The notes: generated by a model from the letters alone, not told the origin. 34,808 nt of DNA from an uncultured Paraprevotella sp. (GCA_944321365.1 CALULA010000021.1:1-34808); one strand, 5' to 3'. Counted from the stretch's first letter, positions 23,876-32,765 are shown. Numbers and translations: made by a program.

Positions 23876-26305
23876 ATGAAAGTATTGAAATTTGGCGGAA
23901 CATCCGTAGGTTCCGTAGAGAGTATTCTCAATGTAAAAAAGATTGTTGAGGCCGAGAAGGAGCCTGTCATCGTGGTGGTATCCGCTTTAGGCGGTATTAC
24001 CGACAAACTGATTCGGACAGCCCAGATGGCGGTTGCGGGAGATTCTTCTTATCTGACAGCTTTTGAGGAAATGGCTGCTCGTCATCGCAATATGGTAGAG
24101 GCGGTGATTCCCGCAGGAGAGAAACGGGTGCGCCTGTTGTCGGTCGTAAACGACCTGTTGGATGAGTTGAAGAGCATCTATCAGGGTGTGTTTTTGATTA
24201 AGGACTTGTCGCCTAAAACGTCGGCTGCTATTGTGAGCTATGGTGAGCGCATTTCATCGAACATCGTAGCTGTTCTGATTGACGGTGCCCGGTGTTACGA
24301 TTCGCGACAGTTCATCAAGACGGAGATTAAGTCAGGACGGCAGTTGCTGGCCTCGGAACTGACCAACGAACTGGTGCGCAAGACGTTTGCCGGGCTGCCG
24401 AAAGTAGCCTTGGTGCCCGGATTCATCTCCACGGATGCGGATTCGGGTGAGGTGACGAACCTGGGACGCGGAGGATCCGACTATACCGCTTCTATCATCG
24501 CTGCGGCACTGGATGCTTCCATGCTTGAGATATGGACCGACGTGGACGGCTTCATGACGGCCGACCCGAAGGTGATTTCCACGGCATATACCATCAACGA
24601 GCTGAGTTACGTGGAGGCGATGGAGCTTTGTAACTTCGGAGCCAAGGTGATTTATCCGCCTACCATCTATCCTGTGTGTGTGAAGAACATTCCCATCAAG
24701 GTGAAGAATACGTTCAATCCGGACGGGAAAGGCACAATTATCCGGCAGAATATCGTGGGCGACCAGAAGCCCATTAAAGGTATATCCAGCATCAACGGTA
24801 CGACGCTGATTACGGTGTCCGGTCTGTCGATGGTGGGTGTCATCGGCGTGAACCGTCGTATCTTCTCGGCACTGGCCAACAACGGCATCAGTGTGTTCCT
24901 CGTGTCGCAGGCCTCGTCGGAGAACAGTACGTCCATCGGCGTGCGCGATGAGGATGCAGATGCGGCCTGCGAGGTGCTGAACGCCGAGTTCGCCAAGGAG
25001 ATAGAGACCGGTGCGATGTTCCGCATGATGGCGGAGAGTGGACTGGCCACCGTGGCCATTGTGGGAGAGAACATGAAGCACACGCCAGGCATTGCCGGAA
25101 AGCTGTTCGGTACGCTGGGCCGCAGCGGTATCAACGTGATAGCCTGTGCCCAGGGGGCGTCGGAAACGAACATCTCCTTTGTGGTGGACGGCCTGTATCT
25201 GCGTAAGACCCTGAATGTCATCCATGACAGTTTTTTTCTTTCTGAATATCAGGTACTGAACCTGTTCCTCTGCGGCGTGGGCACCGTGGGTGGAAGCCTG
25301 ATTTCGCAACTGGCCCGGCAGAGCGACAAACTGATGAAGGAGCGCGGACTGAAACTGAAGGTCGTGGGCATCGCCAGCGGACATAACGCCATGTTTGATC
25401 GCAAGGGCATCAGTCTGGACAACTGTAAGGAGCAATTGGCCAACAGTGCGCCGAGCGACATAAAGCGCCTGCGTGATGAGGTCATCGGCATGAACATCTT
25501 CAACTCCGTGTTTGTAGACTGTACGGCCAGTGCGGAGGTGGCCGGGCTGTATCTGGAGTTCCTGGAACACAACATCTCTGTGGTGGCGGCCAACAAGACA
25601 GCGGCATCGTCCGACTACGCCACTTACAAGAAACTGAAGGCCACGGCGCGGCGGAAAGGGGTAAAGTTCCTTTTCGAGACAAACGTCGGCGCGGGACTTC
25701 CCATTATACGTACCATCAATGATTTGTTGAACAGCGGTGACAAGATTCTGAAAATCGAGGCTGTGCTGAGCGGTACGCTGAACTTCATCTTCAACAAGAT
25801 TTCTGCCGACGTGCCTTTCAGCGAGACGGTCCGGCTGGCCAAGGAAGAAGGTTACAGTGAGCCTGACCCACGGGTGGACCTGAGCGGTAAGGACGTGATC
25901 CGCAAGCTGGTGATTCTGGCCCGTGAGGCGGGTTATGAGATTGAGCAGGAGGATGTGGAGAAACGTCTGTTTGTGCCGGATTCGTTCTTCAAAGGCTCTT
26001 TGGAGGAATTCTGGAAAGAACTGCCGTCGCTGGACGCTGACTTTGAAAGCCGCCGGCAGAAACTGGAGAGCGAGCACAAGCGTTGGCGTTTCGTCTCGCG
26101 TTATGAGAACGGACACGGATGTGTGGAACTTTGCGAGGTGGGACAGGATCATCCTTTCTATAATCTGGAAGGGTCAAACAACATCATTCTGATCACCACC
26201 GAACGCTATAAGGAATATCCCATGCTCATTCAGGGATATGGTGCCGGTGCGGGAGTGACTGCTGCCGGTGTATTTGCCGACATCATGAGTGTAGCGAATA
26301 TTTAA
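23876..26305 (+). CDS. thrA: Bifunctional aspartate kinase / homoserine dehydrogenase I
   Basis: An 809-residue cytoplasmic enzyme catalysing the first and third steps from aspartate to threonine. The kinase domain (1-290) starts MKVLKFGGTSVGS and contains LVPGFISTDADSGEVTNLGR-GGSDYTAS and EIWTDVDGFMTADPK. Two ACT domains (about 310-450), the expected threonine sensor, include ISSINGTTLITVSGLSMVGV. The dehydrogenase part begins near 460 with the NAD(P) motif LFLCGVGTVGGS and has ETNVGAGLPIIRTINDLL (about 600) and LSGTLNFIFNKI. The ATG at 23876 gives the typical family N-terminus; an upstream in-frame ATG would add 25 unrelated residues. It is the first gene of the thr operon, followed after 19 bases by the proposed homoserine kinase. 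Confidence 0.97.
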   Translation: MKVLKFGGTSVGSVESILNVKKIVEAEKEPVIVVVSALGGITDKLIRTAQMAVAGDSSYLTAFEEMAARHRNMVEAVIPAGEKRVRLLSVVNDLLDELKSIYQGVFLIKDLSPKTSAAIVSYGERISSNIVAVLIDGARCYDSRQFIKTEIKSGRQLLASELTNELVRKTFAGLPKVALVPGFISTDADSGEVTNLGRGGSDYTASIIAAALDASMLEIWTDVDGFMTADPKVISTAYTINELSYVEAMELCNFGAKVIYPPTIYPVCVKNIPIKVKNTFNPDGKGTIIRQNIVGDQKPIKGISSINGTTLITVSGLSMVGVIGVNRRIFSALANNGISVFLVSQASSENSTSIGVRDEDADAACEVLNAEFAKEIETGAMFRMMAESGLATVAIVGENMKHTPGIAGKLFGTLGRSGINVIACAQGASETNISFVVDGLYLRKTLNVIHDSFFLSEYQVLNLFLCGVGTVGGSLISQLARQSDKLMKERGLKLKVVGIASGHNAMFDRKGISLDNCKEQLANSAPSDIKRLRDEVIGMNIFNSVFVDCTASAEVAGLYLEFLEHNISVVAANKTAASSDYATYKKLKATARRKGVKFLFETNVGAGLPIIRTINDLLNSGDKILKIEAVLSGTLNFIFNKISADVPFSETVRLAKEEGYSEPDPRVDLSGKDVIRKLVILAREAGYEIEQEDVEKRLFVPDSFFKGSLEEFWKELPSLDADFESRRQKLESEHKRWRFVSRYENGHGCVELCEVGQDHPFYNLEGSNNIILITTERYKEYPMLIQGYGAGAGVTAAGVFADIMSVANI

Positions 26306-26324
26306 CGACACAACAGAGTAGAAT

Positions 26325-27536
26325 ATGAAACACATTATTATATTAGGGGACGGTATGGCTGACTGGAAAGTCCCGGCCTTAGGCGATAAAACGCTTTTGC
26401 AGTATGCACATACACCGAATATGGACCGCATAGCCCGCATGGGGCGCAGCGGGCTGTTACAGACCGTTCCCGAAGGGTTTCATCCCGGAAGCGAGGTGGC
26501 CAACTCTTCCATTTTGGGATATGACCAGCATAAGGTCTATGAGGGACGCGGGCCGCTCGAAGCGGCCAGCATTGGCGTGGAACTGGATCCTGACGATTTG
26601 GCCTTGCGTTGCAATCTGATTTGCATTGAGGATGGCAAGATCAAAAACCACTCCTGCGGTCGTCTGGAGACGGAAGATGCCGACATACTGGTGCGTTTCC
26701 TGCAGGAAAAGCTGGGTAACGATCGCATTCACTTCTATACGGGGGTGCAATATCGTCACTTGTTGGTGATAAAGGGAGGCAACAAACATCTGCAATGCAC
26801 TCCTCCGCATGACGTTCCGGGAACTCCGTTCCGCGACTGCATGGTACGGGCCGAAGTGCCGGAAGCGCAAGAGACGGCTGATTTGTTGAACCGTCTGATT
26901 CTGGAATCTCAGCAATTGTTGTCCGGTCATCCGTTGAACATACGTCGGCGTCAGGAGGGGCGCGATCCGGCCAACAGCATCTGGCCCTGGGGCGGCGGTT
27001 ACCGCCCGGCTATGACACCGCTGACCGTGACTTATCCCCAGATTCGCCGTGGTGCCGTGATTACGGCGGTAGATTTGATGCGCGGCATCGGGCGCTATGC
27101 CGGATTGCAGGTGATCGACGTGGAGGGGGCTACGGGTTTGTATGACACGAACTACGAAGGTAAGGCGCAGGCCGCGATAGATGCTTTGCGTGAGGGCGAT
27201 TTCGTTTACCTGCATGTGGAGGCCAGCGACGAGGCCGGACACGATGGCAATGTGGAACTGAAGCTGCAGACCATCGAGAATCTGGACCGCCGTGCCGTGG
27301 GACCCATCATGGAGGCGGTGAAGGACTGGGACGAGCCGGTAGCCATTGCCGTGCTGCCCGATCATCCGACGCCTTGTGCCCACCGCACACATACGGCAGA
27401 GCCGATTCCCTTTGCCATTTACTATCCGGGCATAGAGCCGGACAGCGTGCAGACGTTCGATGAGGAGGCCGCACGTCAGGGCAGCTATGGATTGCTGAAA
27501 GGGGATGAGTTTATCCGAGAATTTATGAAACATTAA
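26325..27536 (+). CDS. ApgM-like protein, proposed homoserine kinase
   Basis: A 403-residue member of the alkaline phosphatase superfamily, related to archaeal-type cofactor-independent phosphoglycerate mutase. Metal-site motifs are visible: GDGMAD (8-13), the nucleophile region GSEVANSSILGYD (S61 likely), VEASDEAGHDGN and LPDHPTPCAHRTHTAEP near the C-terminus. It sits between thrA and thrC, exactly where thrB (homoserine kinase) is found in other bacteria, and no GHMP-type kinase is in the window. For this subfamily homoserine kinase activity has been proposed (TIGR02535, proposed homoserine kinase), while databases often label it phosphoglycerate mutase. Context favours homoserine phosphorylation; the sequence alone does not settle it. 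Its stop overlaps an upstream ATG of thrC. Confidence 0.88.
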   Translation: MKHIIILGDGMADWKVPALGDKTLLQYAHTPNMDRIARMGRSGLLQTVPEGFHPGSEVANSSILGYDQHKVYEGRGPLEAASIGVELDPDDLALRCNLICIEDGKIKNHSCGRLETEDADILVRFLQEKLGNDRIHFYTGVQYRHLLVIKGGNKHLQCTPPHDVPGTPFRDCMVRAEVPEAQETADLLNRLILESQQLLSGHPLNIRRRQEGRDPANSIWPWGGGYRPAMTPLTVTYPQIRRGAVITAVDLMRGIGRYAGLQVIDVEGATGLYDTNYEGKAQAAIDALREGDFVYLHVEASDEAGHDGNVELKLQTIENLDRRAVGPIMEAVKDWDEPVAIAVLPDHPTPCAHRTHTAEPIPFAIYYPGIEPDSVQTFDEEAARQGSYGLLKGDEFIREFMKH

Positions 27537-27547
27537 TGACCCATAAG

Positions 27548-28849
27548 ATGAAATATTATAGTACGAATGGTAAGGCCGACCGTGCCACGCTGCATGAAGC
27601 CGTGGTGAAAGGGTTGGCGAGCGACAAGGGATTGTTCATGCCGGAAACGATAAAGCGTCTGCCCGATGCGTTCTTCGATGGCATTCAGGACCTTTCTTTT
27701 CAGGAAATCGCCTACAAGGTGGCTGATGCGTTCTTCGGTGAGGATGTGCCGGCCGACACGTTGAAGCAGATTGTGTATGATACGCTGAGTTTCGACTGTC
27801 CGGTGGTGAAGGTGACGGACAACATCTATTCACTGGAGCTGTTCCACGGCCCGACGCTGGCGTTCAAGGATGTGGGCGCACGGTTCATGGCACGTCTGCT
27901 GGGCTATTTCATCAGGCAGGAGGGCAGTCGGCAGGTGAATGTGCTGGTGGCCACTTCCGGCGACACGGGCAGTGCCGTGGCCAATGGCTTCCTGGGTGTG
28001 GAGGGCATTCACGTCTATGTGCTGTATCCGAAAGGCAAGGTGAGTGCCATACAGGAGTGCCAGTTCACGACATTGGGACAGAACATCACCGCTCTGGAGG
28101 TGGACGGTGTGTTCGACGACTGTCAGGCACTGGTGAAGAATGCTTTCATGGACGAGGAACTGAACCGTCACATGAAGCTGACTTCCGCGAACTCCATCAA
28201 CGTGGCCCGTTTCCTGCCCCAGGCTTTCTATTATTTCCATGCCTACGCTCAGATGAAGCGGCAGGGAAAAGCCGATGAACTGGTGATTTGTGTTCCCAGT
28301 GGCAATTTCGGCAACATCACGGCCGGTCTGTTCGGCAAGGTGATGGGATTGCCCGTAAAGCGGTTCATTGCAGCCAACAACGCCAATGACATCTTCTATA
28401 ATTATCTGCAGACGGGAGAGTATCATCCGCGGGCATCCGTGCAGACGATTGCCAATGCCATGGATGTGGGCGATCCGAGCAACTTCGCCCGCATCTATGA
28501 CCTCTACAAGGGCAGCCATGCGGCCATCGCGGCGGAAATCAGCGGAGCCACCTATACAGACAGGCAGATTGCGCAGACGGTGAAGGATTGTTATGCACAG
28601 ACGGGCTATCTGCTCGACCCGCACGGAGCCTGCGGATTCCGTGCGCTGTGCGAGGGCTTGCGCGAGGGCGAATGCGGAGTGTTTCTGGAGACAGCCCATC
28701 CGGCCAAGTTCAAGTCTACGGTGGAGGGCATCATCGGCGAGCCGGTGGCTGTTCCCGAAAAACTGGCGGCTTTCATGAAAGGTGAGAAGAAGAGCATTCC
28801 CATGAGCAACCGTTTTGAAGATTTCAAGGCATTCCTGATGAAAGAATAA
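27548..28849 (+). CDS. thrC: Threonine synthase
   Basis: PLP enzyme converting O-phosphohomoserine to threonine, the last pathway step. With the ATG at 27548 it has 433 residues and the conserved N-terminus MKYYSTNGKADRATLHEAVV; an ATG 12 bases earlier, overlapping the preceding stop, is an alternative. The PLP-binding lysine is K107 in HGPTLAFKDVGARFM, followed by VLVATSGDTGSAVANGF (phosphate and substrate binding) and CVPSGNFGNITAGLFGK, which holds the cofactor phosphate. Length and motifs are normal for the Bacteroidetes type (YCO/E. coli-like class). It ends the thr operon and is followed by a strong terminator. Confidence 0.96.
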   Translation: MKYYSTNGKADRATLHEAVVKGLASDKGLFMPETIKRLPDAFFDGIQDLSFQEIAYKVADAFFGEDVPADTLKQIVYDTLSFDCPVVKVTDNIYSLELFHGPTLAFKDVGARFMARLLGYFIRQEGSRQVNVLVATSGDTGSAVANGFLGVEGIHVYVLYPKGKVSAIQECQFTTLGQNITALEVDGVFDDCQALVKNAFMDEELNRHMKLTSANSINVARFLPQAFYYFHAYAQMKRQGKADELVICVPSGNFGNITAGLFGKVMGLPVKRFIAANNANDIFYNYLQTGEYHPRASVQTIANAMDVGDPSNFARIYDLYKGSHAAIAAEISGATYTDRQIAQTVKDCYAQTGYLLDPHGACGFRALCEGLREGECGVFLETAHPAKFKSTVEGIIGEPVAVPEKLAAFMKGEKKSIPMSNRFEDFKAFLMKE

Positions 28850-28877
28850 TCTTTTTGCAGTGACACACTCGACGTTC

Positions 28878-28942
28878 CGCCCCGCAAAGTCTATATGCGT
28901 CAGCATGTGCTTTGCGGGGCGAAATGCTTTATTGTTTTTTCT
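28878..28942 (+). terminator. Terminator of the thr operon
   Basis: CGCCCCGCAAAG (28878-28889) pairs perfectly with CTTTGCGGGGCG (28910-28921), 12 bp, followed by AAATGCTTTATTGTTTTTTC. It starts 28 bases after the thrC stop. Confidence 0.88.
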
Positions 28943-28983
28943 GTAGCCTTGGAAGGGCTTTTTTCCTCCCCCCCCTACAGGAT

Positions 28984-29023
28984 TTTTTCAAAAAATACCC
29001 TTCATCTTTCAGGATGAAGGGTA
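28984..29023 (-). terminator. Terminator of the C10 peptidase-lipoprotein operon
   Basis: TACCCTTCATC (28996-29006) pairs with GATGAAGGGTA (29013-29023), an 11-bp perfect stem with a 6-base loop. On the minus strand it is followed by TTTTTTGAAAAAAT. It lies about 150 bases past the lipoprotein stop; the intervening 29024-29170 shows only tiny frames. Confidence 0.8.
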
Positions 29024-29170
29024 ATATGTTTGTAGTGAGTGGGTTGCAGGCTGAAACATGGCTGAAGCTTCATGCGGACAGTTCAGGGAAGGCGGTGCGG
29101 ACGGGCAGAACCGTCAGTGAGGCCGGGCAGAGCCTTTTTGGGGAATGTCAACTTTACCCCACAGCCGTTT

Positions 29171-29794
29171 TCATTTCAGTCCGTTCTGTCGGATGTACTC
29201 GTTCAGTTCCTTTACGATGTCTTTGTAGTCCGTGCGTCGGCCGCAGGCCATGATGAAGGTGAAAGGCTGTCTGTCCACGATGCGGGTCTCCAGTTCTTTC
29301 ACGGAAGGCACTTTCGTCAGTCGGCTGTATTCCTCGTAGGTGTAGGACAGGAAAGCCGCCTGCGGTGTGATGCCCCGGTTGTCCAGCCAGTACCCGTTGT
29401 CCAGGGGCGTGGGATAGGTCAGCCGTCCGCCTTTCTTCAGGTCCGTGGGGGCGGGGTAGGACACGATGCGCGTGCGGCTCTCGTCCATGATGACCGGAAC
29501 CAGCCGGGAGTAGTCCTTGCGGGTCTTGTATATATATACGACAGGCGAGGCTACTGCGGACGGTCGTACTGCCGTCTGCGGGCGTGCATCAGCGGAGTGA
29601 GTCCGCACGGTGGTCTTCGTCTGCGTCCCGGCGGCATGGCTGTGCACCGCCGTTGCCGTTCCGCCGCTCCTTGTTTCCTGCCGTCCGGAGCGGCAGGAAA
29701 CAAGGGCGGGCAGCACGGCCAGCAGAGCCAGACAAGGTCTCCATGCAGAGACCCTGCCCGTTCTTTTTCTGTCGTTATGCTTTTCGTTGCCCAT
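29171..29794 (-). CDS. Small lipoprotein paired with a C10 peptidase, unknown function
   Basis: A 207-residue predicted lipoprotein. The signal region has a long basic n-part (1-18) and a lipobox LPALVSC (C34). A low-complexity Thr/Ser/Ala-rich linker (35-85) precedes a compact conserved-looking domain (about 86-207) with VVYIYKTRKDYSRLVPVIMD, IVSYPAPTDLKKGGRLTYPT, NGYWLDNRGI and AFLSYTYEEYSRL, then FIMACGRRTDYKDIVKEL. I do not recognise a named family. It starts 12 bases after the stop of the C10 peptidase on the same strand, so the two are very probably cotranscribed. In other species C10 peptidases are paired with small inhibitors; this protein is not visibly similar to the peptidase propeptide, so that role is speculation. 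Confidence 0.8.
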   Translation of the reverse strand: MGNEKHNDRKRTGRVSAWRPCLALLAVLPALVSCRSGRQETRSGGTATAVHSHAAGTQTKTTVRTHSADARPQTAVRPSAVASPVVYIYKTRKDYSRLVPVIMDESRTRIVSYPAPTDLKKGGRLTYPTPLDNGYWLDNRGITPQAAFLSYTYEEYSRLTKVPSVKELETRIVDRQPFTFIMACGRRTDYKDIVKELNEYIRQNGLK

Positions 29795-29806
29795 TTCGTC
29801 TGCGGT

Positions 29807-31942
29807 TTACCGTTGTATTTTCAGTGTGGCGGTCTTGCCTCCGGCGGTATGGATGCGCAGGATGCAGATGCCCTTGCCACAGTCTGCCGCGCGGACGGTG
29901 TAAGTGCCGTTGCCATCGCTGTCGGGTCGTGTCGACAGCAGCAGCTGTCCGGAGGCGTCATATAGCTCCGTCCGTTCCACATCATCGGTATAGCGGAAGC
30001 GGATGTCCGGGTCGCCGGGAGCTGAGCAGCAGACGGGGACTGCCGGGTCGCCGGCCTCCGTCGCGCTGATGGCCGCCGCTGCTGCGATGTCGAAATTCAG
30101 CGGGTCGCCTATGGAGATATTCTGTCCCTCTGCCGTGTACCACAGCGGAACGGCCTCCAGAGTCGGCTCTGTGGTGTTCAGGGTCAGGCTGGCCACCAGT
30201 GTGGTGTCTGCTCCGGGCTGTAGCAGCACTTGTCCGGCGTTGGACATTGCCAGTATCTTAGTCTCGCCCGGACGGACGAGACCCACGGTGATGCATCCGT
30301 AGAATTCCTCATCGTTCGGGTTGGTCACGGTCAGCTCAAACGTTGCCGGACTGTTGCGGTAAGCCTTGCCTTTCAGGCTGACGACAGCTTCCGGCTTGAC
30401 GTCGTTGCCGTTGGGATAGTAGATGGTGTATTCCTTGTTCTCCTTCATCTGCAGGATGCAGACGGCGGTCTGCGAGAGCGTGCCGCGTGCCCGGCTCCAC
30501 CGCTCCTCTCCGTTGGCGCGGCTGGCCCAGTATACGGTGTAGGTGCCCGCACCTAAGGGCGACAGACTGTAGCGCTGGTTGTATACGCTATAGCCGTAGT
30601 TCGGTGCCTGCTGCATCTGCGTGGGGAGGGACAGCAGGGTCTGCACCCCGTCTTTCTCCGCCACGAGGGCAAGTTGTCCGTTGAAAGTATATCCGCAGTT
30701 GTAGATGTCATAGGCGTGTGCTATTTGACTGTTGATGTCGAGTTGCAGGGCAGCGCAGCTGAACAGCGAGGTTGGTTCGCCCTGCCGGTCTGCCGGAGCG
30801 ATGCCGCTGATCATGCTCTGGACCATGAAGAAGCCGCTGGCGGTTCCGTCTTCTGCCGCTTCCCCGTAGGGGTCCAGGGTCAGGATGTCGAAATAACCGT
30901 TGGACATACCGTTCCAGCCCCAGTTGATGTGTACGCGGTCATCGCTGTCGTAGCCGTCCAGGACGAAGGCATGTCCGCCGCGCTGCGGGTCCGATCCGCT
31001 GTAGTAGAGAGGCTGTCCCGCACTCAGTTGCCCTTTGATGATGTTCATCCACTCGGTGGAGCTGTACATGGCCCTGCGCTGGTTGAGCATGTAGGGATTG
31101 TAGCCCATGTTCTCCGCCATGCCGGTCAGGGCGTCTATGTCGTAGGCTCCGGAGAAAACAAGGCTGTAGTCCATCTGGCTGGCCACGCCGCAGGCCAGCA
31201 TGAGGTTGGCCACGGCGTTGGCTTGTGCGTCATTATAGTCTCCTTCGGCGTAGGTGTGCAGGATGTTGTCCCAGTCGAACGTCGTGTTGTCGTAGTCGAA
31301 GCTGCAGTGCAGGCCGTTGGTCTCTGAACTGTATTGCCTGATGCCCGTTCCCTTCGTCGGATATTTGTAATAGGTGGCGATGGAAGCCATGGTTGTCGCC
31401 ACGCATCCGGTCAGACAGTGCTCACCGTCGATGGTAGGGCACAGGTTGTTGTACGGTTCGCCCTGGCCGAAGCTGATGTCTCCCAGCAGTGGGGCGATGC
31501 TCTCCGGGTAGGTGCTTGCGGAGGCTGCCTGATACACTGTGCCCGTCGTCTTTTCCGTTTCGGGGCGGTCGGCCAGGTCGGCATAGGCTGTGAGCACGGC
31601 CCGCAGGTTGTCGGGCATGCCTGTCGTAGCGAACGGGTTGTCCAGAGAGTAGCCCAGGATGTCGGGCATGCGGTCGTCGCCCGATACGATGACGAAGCCT
31701 CCCGCAGCGTTGTTGTAGGCATACCATGCGGCGTCATTCGTCGCGCTGCGCTTGTCGGTTGTGCGGAGCACGTCGGATGTGGCGGTCAGGGTGAGCTGCA
31801 CTCCGTTTCTTTTTTGTACGGCGCAGGCCTCTTTGAAGAAGGTTTCTGCCAGTTGCCGTGCCTCTTGTTCCGGTCGCGGCGCGGCGGCCAGTTGTGCGGC
31901 GGCCAGGAGAATCAAGAATACTGTCAGTAATGATTTTCTCAT
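29807..31942 (-). CDS. Secreted C10 family (streptopain-type) cysteine peptidase
   Basis: A 711-residue secreted peptidase. After the signal peptide (1-20, AAAQLAA-A) a Spi-type propeptide (about 21-125) carries AWYAYNNAAGGFVIVSGDDR and DILGYSLDNPF. The catalytic domain (about 150-375) has the nucleophile C180 in CLTGCVATTMASIATYYKYP and H324 in RGGHAFVLDGYDSDDRVHIN followed by WGWNGMSNGYFDILTLDPYG; both catalytic residues are present. The C-terminal part (about 390-640) is beta-rich and ends in a module ELYDASGQLLLSTRP with a final TATLKIQR, like T9SS-type sorting domains. Compared with the 1094-residue enzyme at 5001-8285 it lacks several Ig-like domains. It heads a two-gene unit with a lipoprotein. 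Confidence 0.92.
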   Translation of the reverse strand: MRKSLLTVFLILLAAAQLAAAPRPEQEARQLAETFFKEACAVQKRNGVQLTLTATSDVLRTTDKRSATNDAAWYAYNNAAGGFVIVSGDDRMPDILGYSLDNPFATTGMPDNLRAVLTAYADLADRPETEKTTGTVYQAASASTYPESIAPLLGDISFGQGEPYNNLCPTIDGEHCLTGCVATTMASIATYYKYPTKGTGIRQYSSETNGLHCSFDYDNTTFDWDNILHTYAEGDYNDAQANAVANLMLACGVASQMDYSLVFSGAYDIDALTGMAENMGYNPYMLNQRRAMYSSTEWMNIIKGQLSAGQPLYYSGSDPQRGGHAFVLDGYDSDDRVHINWGWNGMSNGYFDILTLDPYGEAAEDGTASGFFMVQSMISGIAPADRQGEPTSLFSCAALQLDINSQIAHAYDIYNCGYTFNGQLALVAEKDGVQTLLSLPTQMQQAPNYGYSVYNQRYSLSPLGAGTYTVYWASRANGEERWSRARGTLSQTAVCILQMKENKEYTIYYPNGNDVKPEAVVSLKGKAYRNSPATFELTVTNPNDEEFYGCITVGLVRPGETKILAMSNAGQVLLQPGADTTLVASLTLNTTEPTLEAVPLWYTAEGQNISIGDPLNFDIAAAAAISATEAGDPAVPVCCSAPGDPDIRFRYTDDVERTELYDASGQLLLSTRPDSDGNGTYTVRAADCGKGICILRIHTAGGKTATLKIQR

Positions 31943-31997
31943 GATTTGAAATAATAAATGAACAATAGGTTATAGATAGATTTTGTGTCTACGGTGA

Positions 31998-32005
31998 CAA
32001 ATATA
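31998..32005 (-). promoter_or_regulatory. -7 element of the second C10 peptidase operon
   Basis: Minus-strand TATATTTG is a perfect TAnnTTTG, 55 bases before the ATG. The nearest TTTG (32018-32021) is only 12 bp upstream, too close for a standard -33 box, so the promoter may be activator-dependent. Confidence 0.45.
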
Positions 32006-32143
32006 CACATTTTCAGACAAACTCGGTAGCGTTTGGAGGCGGAAAAAAAAAGTTGCATCTCTCTGAATTCTTTTATTTCTGCCGTCTTGTCGCTTTTCCT
32101 GTCAGATTGTCAGCCACTGCGGATGGAAAAATGCTAACAAAAG

Positions 32144-32197
32144 TTGCGCAAGTTTAAAACCGGCGTCCGGAGTCTTAAAAAGCTTGCGTAAGGTGAA
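32144..32197 (+). repeat. Pair of TTGCGYAAG direct repeats upstream of hsp20
   Basis: TTGCGCAAGTTTAA (32144-32157) and TTGCGTAAGGTGAA (32184-32197) agree at 11 of 14 positions and start exactly 40 bp apart, close to four helical turns. The first holds a perfect TTGCGCAA palindrome. They lie in the 385-bp gap between the divergent C10 and hsp20 genes, which otherwise holds only A/T-rich sequence. They could be operators. Confidence 0.4.
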
Positions 32198-32327
32198 AGG
32201 GGAAGGAGCCTGCCGCCACAGCTTCCCGTCCGGGTATTGTTTTTGTTTATTCTTTCAGTGACGGCGCGACCGAAAGGAAGCCCGCCGGAAGAACAATATG
32301 TAGAACTTAAATATAGGAGATTTGATT

Positions 32328-32765
32328 ATGTCAGCTATCAGAAGGTACAACGGTCAGAATTGGTTGCCCAGCTTGTTCAGTGATTTCTTTGACAACGACT
32401 GGATGATGAAAGCAAACGCTACGGCTCCGGCCATCAACGTTATAGAAAGCGATACGGACTATAAGGTAGAGGTTGCCGCTGCCGGCATGAAGAAAGAGGA
32501 TTTCTCCATTCACGTAGGTGAGGATGGTGATCTGACCATCTCTTTGGAGAAGAAGAACGAGACCCAGGATGAGGACAAGAAGAACAAACGTTATCTGCGT
32601 CGGGAGTTCTCTTACGCCAAATGGGAGCAGTCGTTGATTCTGCCGGATGATGTGGATAAGGACCGTATCTCTGCCAGTGTGAACGACGGTGTGTTGACCA
32701 TCGACTTGCCGAAACGCACGCCGGAAGAGAAAGCCAAGGTGAACCGAATGATTGAAATTAAATAA
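32328..32765 (+). CDS. Small heat-shock protein (Hsp20/alpha-crystallin family)
   Basis: A 145-residue ATP-independent chaperone that holds unfolding proteins. The alpha-crystallin domain runs from about 36 to 130 (INVIESDTDYKVEVAAAGMK, DGDLTISLEKKNE, YLRREFSYAKWEQSLILPDD, ISASVNDGVLTIDLPK). The closing IEI motif (MIEIK) is the conserved I-x-I that docks into neighbouring subunits. The ATG at 32328 is preferred because TAGGAGA lies 7-13 bases upstream; a TTG two codons earlier is also in frame. Length is normal. A strong terminator follows. Confidence 0.95.
   Translation: MSAIRRYNGQNWLPSLFSDFFDNDWMMKANATAPAINVIESDTDYKVEVAAAGMKKEDFSIHVGEDGDLTISLEKKNETQDEDKKNKRYLRREFSYAKWEQSLILPDDVDKDRISASVNDGVLTIDLPKRTPEEKAKVNRMIEIK

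Noticed and set aside
24332..26152. 606-codon minus-strand frame opposite thrA
   Set aside because: Shadow of a well-conserved bifunctional enzyme on the plus strand.
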